7,170 bases of DNA from Merdiplasma sp045118075 (GTDB lineage Bacteria > Bacillota > Clostridia > Lachnospirales > Lachnospiraceae): positions 1 to 7,170 of the forward strand of contig JBGUOI010000107.1 in NCBI GenBank assembly GCA_045118075.1. The letters are read 5' to 3'. Shown one piece after another: positions 5,667 through 7,170 of the stretch. Under the pieces are notes generated by a model that saw nothing but the letters and a program-made list of their open reading frames with translations, had not been told where the DNA came from and did not search any database. How positions within the stretch are numbered: position 1 is the first letter of the stretch; the number at the start of each line of letters is the position of its first letter. The position numbers and the translations under genes are program-made.

Positions 5667-7046
5667 ATGTACCAGATCGATTTTAGCAGACCTGTCAGCG
5701 TACATTTCATCGGCATCGGCGGAATCAGTATGAGCGGACTGGCCAGCGTTTTATTAAAAGAAGGCTTCACCGTCACCGGTTCGGATTCGGTCCGGTCGGA
5801 TCTTACCGATAAACTGACCGCCCATGGAGCAGTGATCGCTTATCCGCAGGCGGCTGAAAATATTCCGGAAAAATGTGACGTGGTCGTCTACACGGCGGCC
5901 ATCCACCCCGACAATCCGGAATTTAAAGAAGCGCTGCGCCGTCAGATTCCCATGCTGACAAGAGCCGAGCTGCTGGGCCAGGTAATGGCAAATTACCAGA
6001 TCCCCGTCGCGGTAGCCGGTACACACGGCAAGACCACGACCACTTCCATGCTCTCCCAGATGGCCCTTAACGCGGATATGGATCCCACGATCTCAGTGGG
6101 CGGCATCCTGCCTGCCATCGGCGGCAATTTCAGAGTGGGCGGTCCGGATCTGTTCATCACGGAAGCCTGTGAATACACCAACAGCTTTTTAAGCTTTTTC
6201 CCGAAAGTAAGCCTTATCCTGAATATTGATGCGGACCATCTCGATTTCTTCAAGGATATCGATGATATCCGCAGGTCCTTCCGGAAATTCGCCCAGCTGC
6301 TGCCGGAGGACGGATGTCTCGTGATCGGCTCTAAGATCCCGCGCCTTGAAGAAATCACAAACGGCCTTAAGTGCCGGGTGATCACAGCCGGCGCAGAGGA
6401 CGGCGATTACCGCGCCGAAAACATTGAGATGAGAAAGGACGGAACCACCTCCTTCGATCTGGTATGTCCTGACGGACAGCCGCCGGTGAGGGTCGATCTT
6501 TCCGTGCCCGGTCTCCACAACGTGGACAACGCACTGGCCGCCATCGCTGCTGCTGATGTAGTCGGGATCCCAAGGCAGAGCGGTCTTGCCGGCCTGTCTT
6601 CCTTTACCGGCACCGACCGGCGCTTCCAGTACAAAGGGACGGTGAACGGTTTCCGCATCATCGACGATTACGCCCATCATCCCACCGAGGTAAAAGCGAC
6701 GCTCAGCGCCGCAAGGGCTCAGGCCGAAAAAGAAGTCTGGTGCGTCTTCCAGCCGCACACCTATACGCGGACAAAGGCTCTCCTTCCGGAGTTTGCCGAA
6801 GCGCTCTCAGGGGCTGATCATGTCGTGCTTGCCGATATCTATGCGGCCAGGGAGATCAATACCATCGGGATCTCTTCCGAGGACCTTTGCCGAGAGATCG
6901 CCGCTCTGGGGACCCATGCGGAATATTTTCCGGATTTTGAAACGATCGAAGCCTACCTGCTTGAACATGTCAAAGAAAATGATCTGTTGATAACCATGGG
7001 TGCGGGAAACGTTTACCGCATCGGGGAAGACCTGCTTGCCAGATAA
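5667..7046 (+). CDS. murC: UDP-N-acetylmuramate--L-alanine ligase
   Basis: The cytoplasmic ATP-dependent ligase that adds L-alanine to UDP-N-acetylmuramate, the first amino acid of the peptidoglycan stem peptide. The 459 residues match the family length. The N-terminal UDP-binding Rossmann domain begins with FIGIGGISMSG (14-24). The central ATPase domain has the P-loop AGTHGKTTTT (117-126), EACEY (166-170) with the Mg-binding Glu166, and NIDADHLDFF (186-195) with His191. NVDNALAA (285-292) and DRRFQ (317-321) follow. The C-terminal domain carries DDYAHHPTE (333-341) and QPHTYTRTK (362-370), both typical of MurC rather than MurD, MurE or MurF. The gene has its own promoter and leader, is divergent from glgC, and ends 10 bases before a terminator stem, so it looks monocistronic. 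No odd features apart from the DnaA-box-like sequences right after its stop. Confidence 0.97.
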   Translation: MYQIDFSRPVSVHFIGIGGISMSGLASVLLKEGFTVTGSDSVRSDLTDKLTAHGAVIAYPQAAENIPEKCDVVVYTAAIHPDNPEFKEALRRQIPMLTRAELLGQVMANYQIPVAVAGTHGKTTTTSMLSQMALNADMDPTISVGGILPAIGGNFRVGGPDLFITEACEYTNSFLSFFPKVSLILNIDADHLDFFKDIDDIRRSFRKFAQLLPEDGCLVIGSKIPRLEEITNGLKCRVITAGAEDGDYRAENIEMRKDGTTSFDLVCPDGQPPVRVDLSVPGLHNVDNALAAIAAADVVGIPRQSGLAGLSSFTGTDRRFQYKGTVNGFRIIDDYAHHPTEVKATLSAARAQAEKEVWCVFQPHTYTRTKALLPEFAEALSGADHVVLADIYAAREINTIGISSEDLCREIAALGTHAEYFPDFETIEAYLLEHVKENDLLITMGAGNVYRIGEDLLAR

Positions 7047-7055
7047 ATATCCACA
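7047..7055 (+). promoter_or_regulatory. DnaA-box-like site 1
   Basis: ATATCCACA begins at the base after the murC stop codon and matches TTATCCACA at eight of nine positions. Confidence 0.4.
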
Positions 7056-7064
7056 TAATCCACA
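7056..7064 (+). promoter_or_regulatory. DnaA-box-like site 2
   Basis: TAATCCACA directly abuts site 1 in the same orientation. It matches TTATCCACA at eight of nine positions and forms part of the 5' arm of the murC terminator. Confidence 0.4.
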
Positions 7065-7106
7065 GCCCGGAAAACCCGCTGATGTTGACGGACTGTGGAT
7101 TTTTTT
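7057..7106 (+). terminator. murC rho-independent terminator
   Basis: AATCCACAG (7057-7065) pairs perfectly with CTGTGGATT (7093-7101). CCG (7067-7069) can pair further in with CGG (7089-7091). The 3' arm runs into seven T (7100-7106). The loop is long (19 bases beyond the inner pairs), but the stem and T tract are convincing. Confidence 0.8.
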
Positions 7107-7114
7107 GTGGATAA
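7106..7114 (-). promoter_or_regulatory. Perfect DnaA box
   Basis: TGTGGATAA on the plus strand is TTATCCACA on the minus strand, the full consensus. It lies right after the terminator T tract and 31 bases before the -10 of the next promoter. The 3' arm of the terminator (TGTGGATTT, 7094-7102) is a further seven-of-nine match in the same orientation. Confidence 0.6.
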
Positions 7115-7121
7115 GTCAATG

Positions 7122-7150
7122 TTCTATTTTGATCTGCCCTGTGCTATACT
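7122..7150 (+). promoter_or_regulatory. Extended -10 promoter for a gene beyond the window
   Basis: TGCTATACT (7142-7150) is an extended -10 with five of six core bases. At 17 bases upstream is TTCTAT (7122-7127), a poor -35. Transcription would start near 7157 and run out of the window. Its context CCTGTGCTATA is the same as at the glgC promoter. Confidence 0.55.
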
Positions 7151-7170
7151 ACAGCCGTATCAACAGTTAG

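Noticed and set aside
6189..6758. 189-codon minus-strand open frame opposite murC
   Set aside because: A shadow of murC with no recognisable motif.

Overview
This is an ordinary chromosomal segment of a Gram-positive anaerobe, most likely a Clostridia member of the Lachnospiraceae type. The evidence is the paired ADP-glucose pyrophosphorylase genes glgC and glgD, a spoVG gene, strong GGAGG-type ribosome binding sites, and TGn-extended -10 promoters (TGCTATAAT, TGCTATACT). The genus cannot be read from the sequence. I see no mobile element, CRISPR array, phage gene, rRNA or tRNA, and six intact genes fill most of the window.

Left part, plus strand (1-2442): a short leader, then malQ (GH77 4-alpha-glucanotransferase, 114-1679). 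After 19 bases comes a PlsC-type 1-acyl-glycerol-3-phosphate acyltransferase (1699-2442), probably in the same transcript. A long hairpin (2480-2530) separates it from the convergent operon and looks like a two-way terminator.

Middle part, minus strand (5347 down to 2540): glgC, glgD and spoVG. glgC starts at a GTG at 5347 with a textbook Shine-Dalgarno and a near-consensus promoter (5402-5430). glgC and glgD overlap by 4 bases (ATGA). spoVG follows glgD after 109 bases with no visible terminator between them, so it is probably read as the third gene of the glycogen operon, with or without a promoter of its own.

Right part, plus strand (5667-7046): murC, divergent from glgC across a 319-base spacer that carries both promoters. 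Downstream is an intrinsic terminator that overlaps a cluster of DnaA-box-like sequences, one of them a perfect TTATCCACA. It is followed by an extended -10 promoter that probably drives a gene beyond the window edge.

How it fits together: GlgC with GlgD would make ADP-glucose for glycogen synthesis, and MalQ rearranges alpha-1,4-glucan chains, so both sides of the window bear on glycogen and maltodextrin metabolism. PlsC and MurC belong to membrane lipid and peptidoglycan synthesis, and SpoVG is a nucleic-acid-binding regulator. I found no convincing undescribed system. The points most worth following are the apparent glgC-glgD-spoVG operon, the exchange of key residues between GlgC and GlgD, and the DnaA boxes behind murC.
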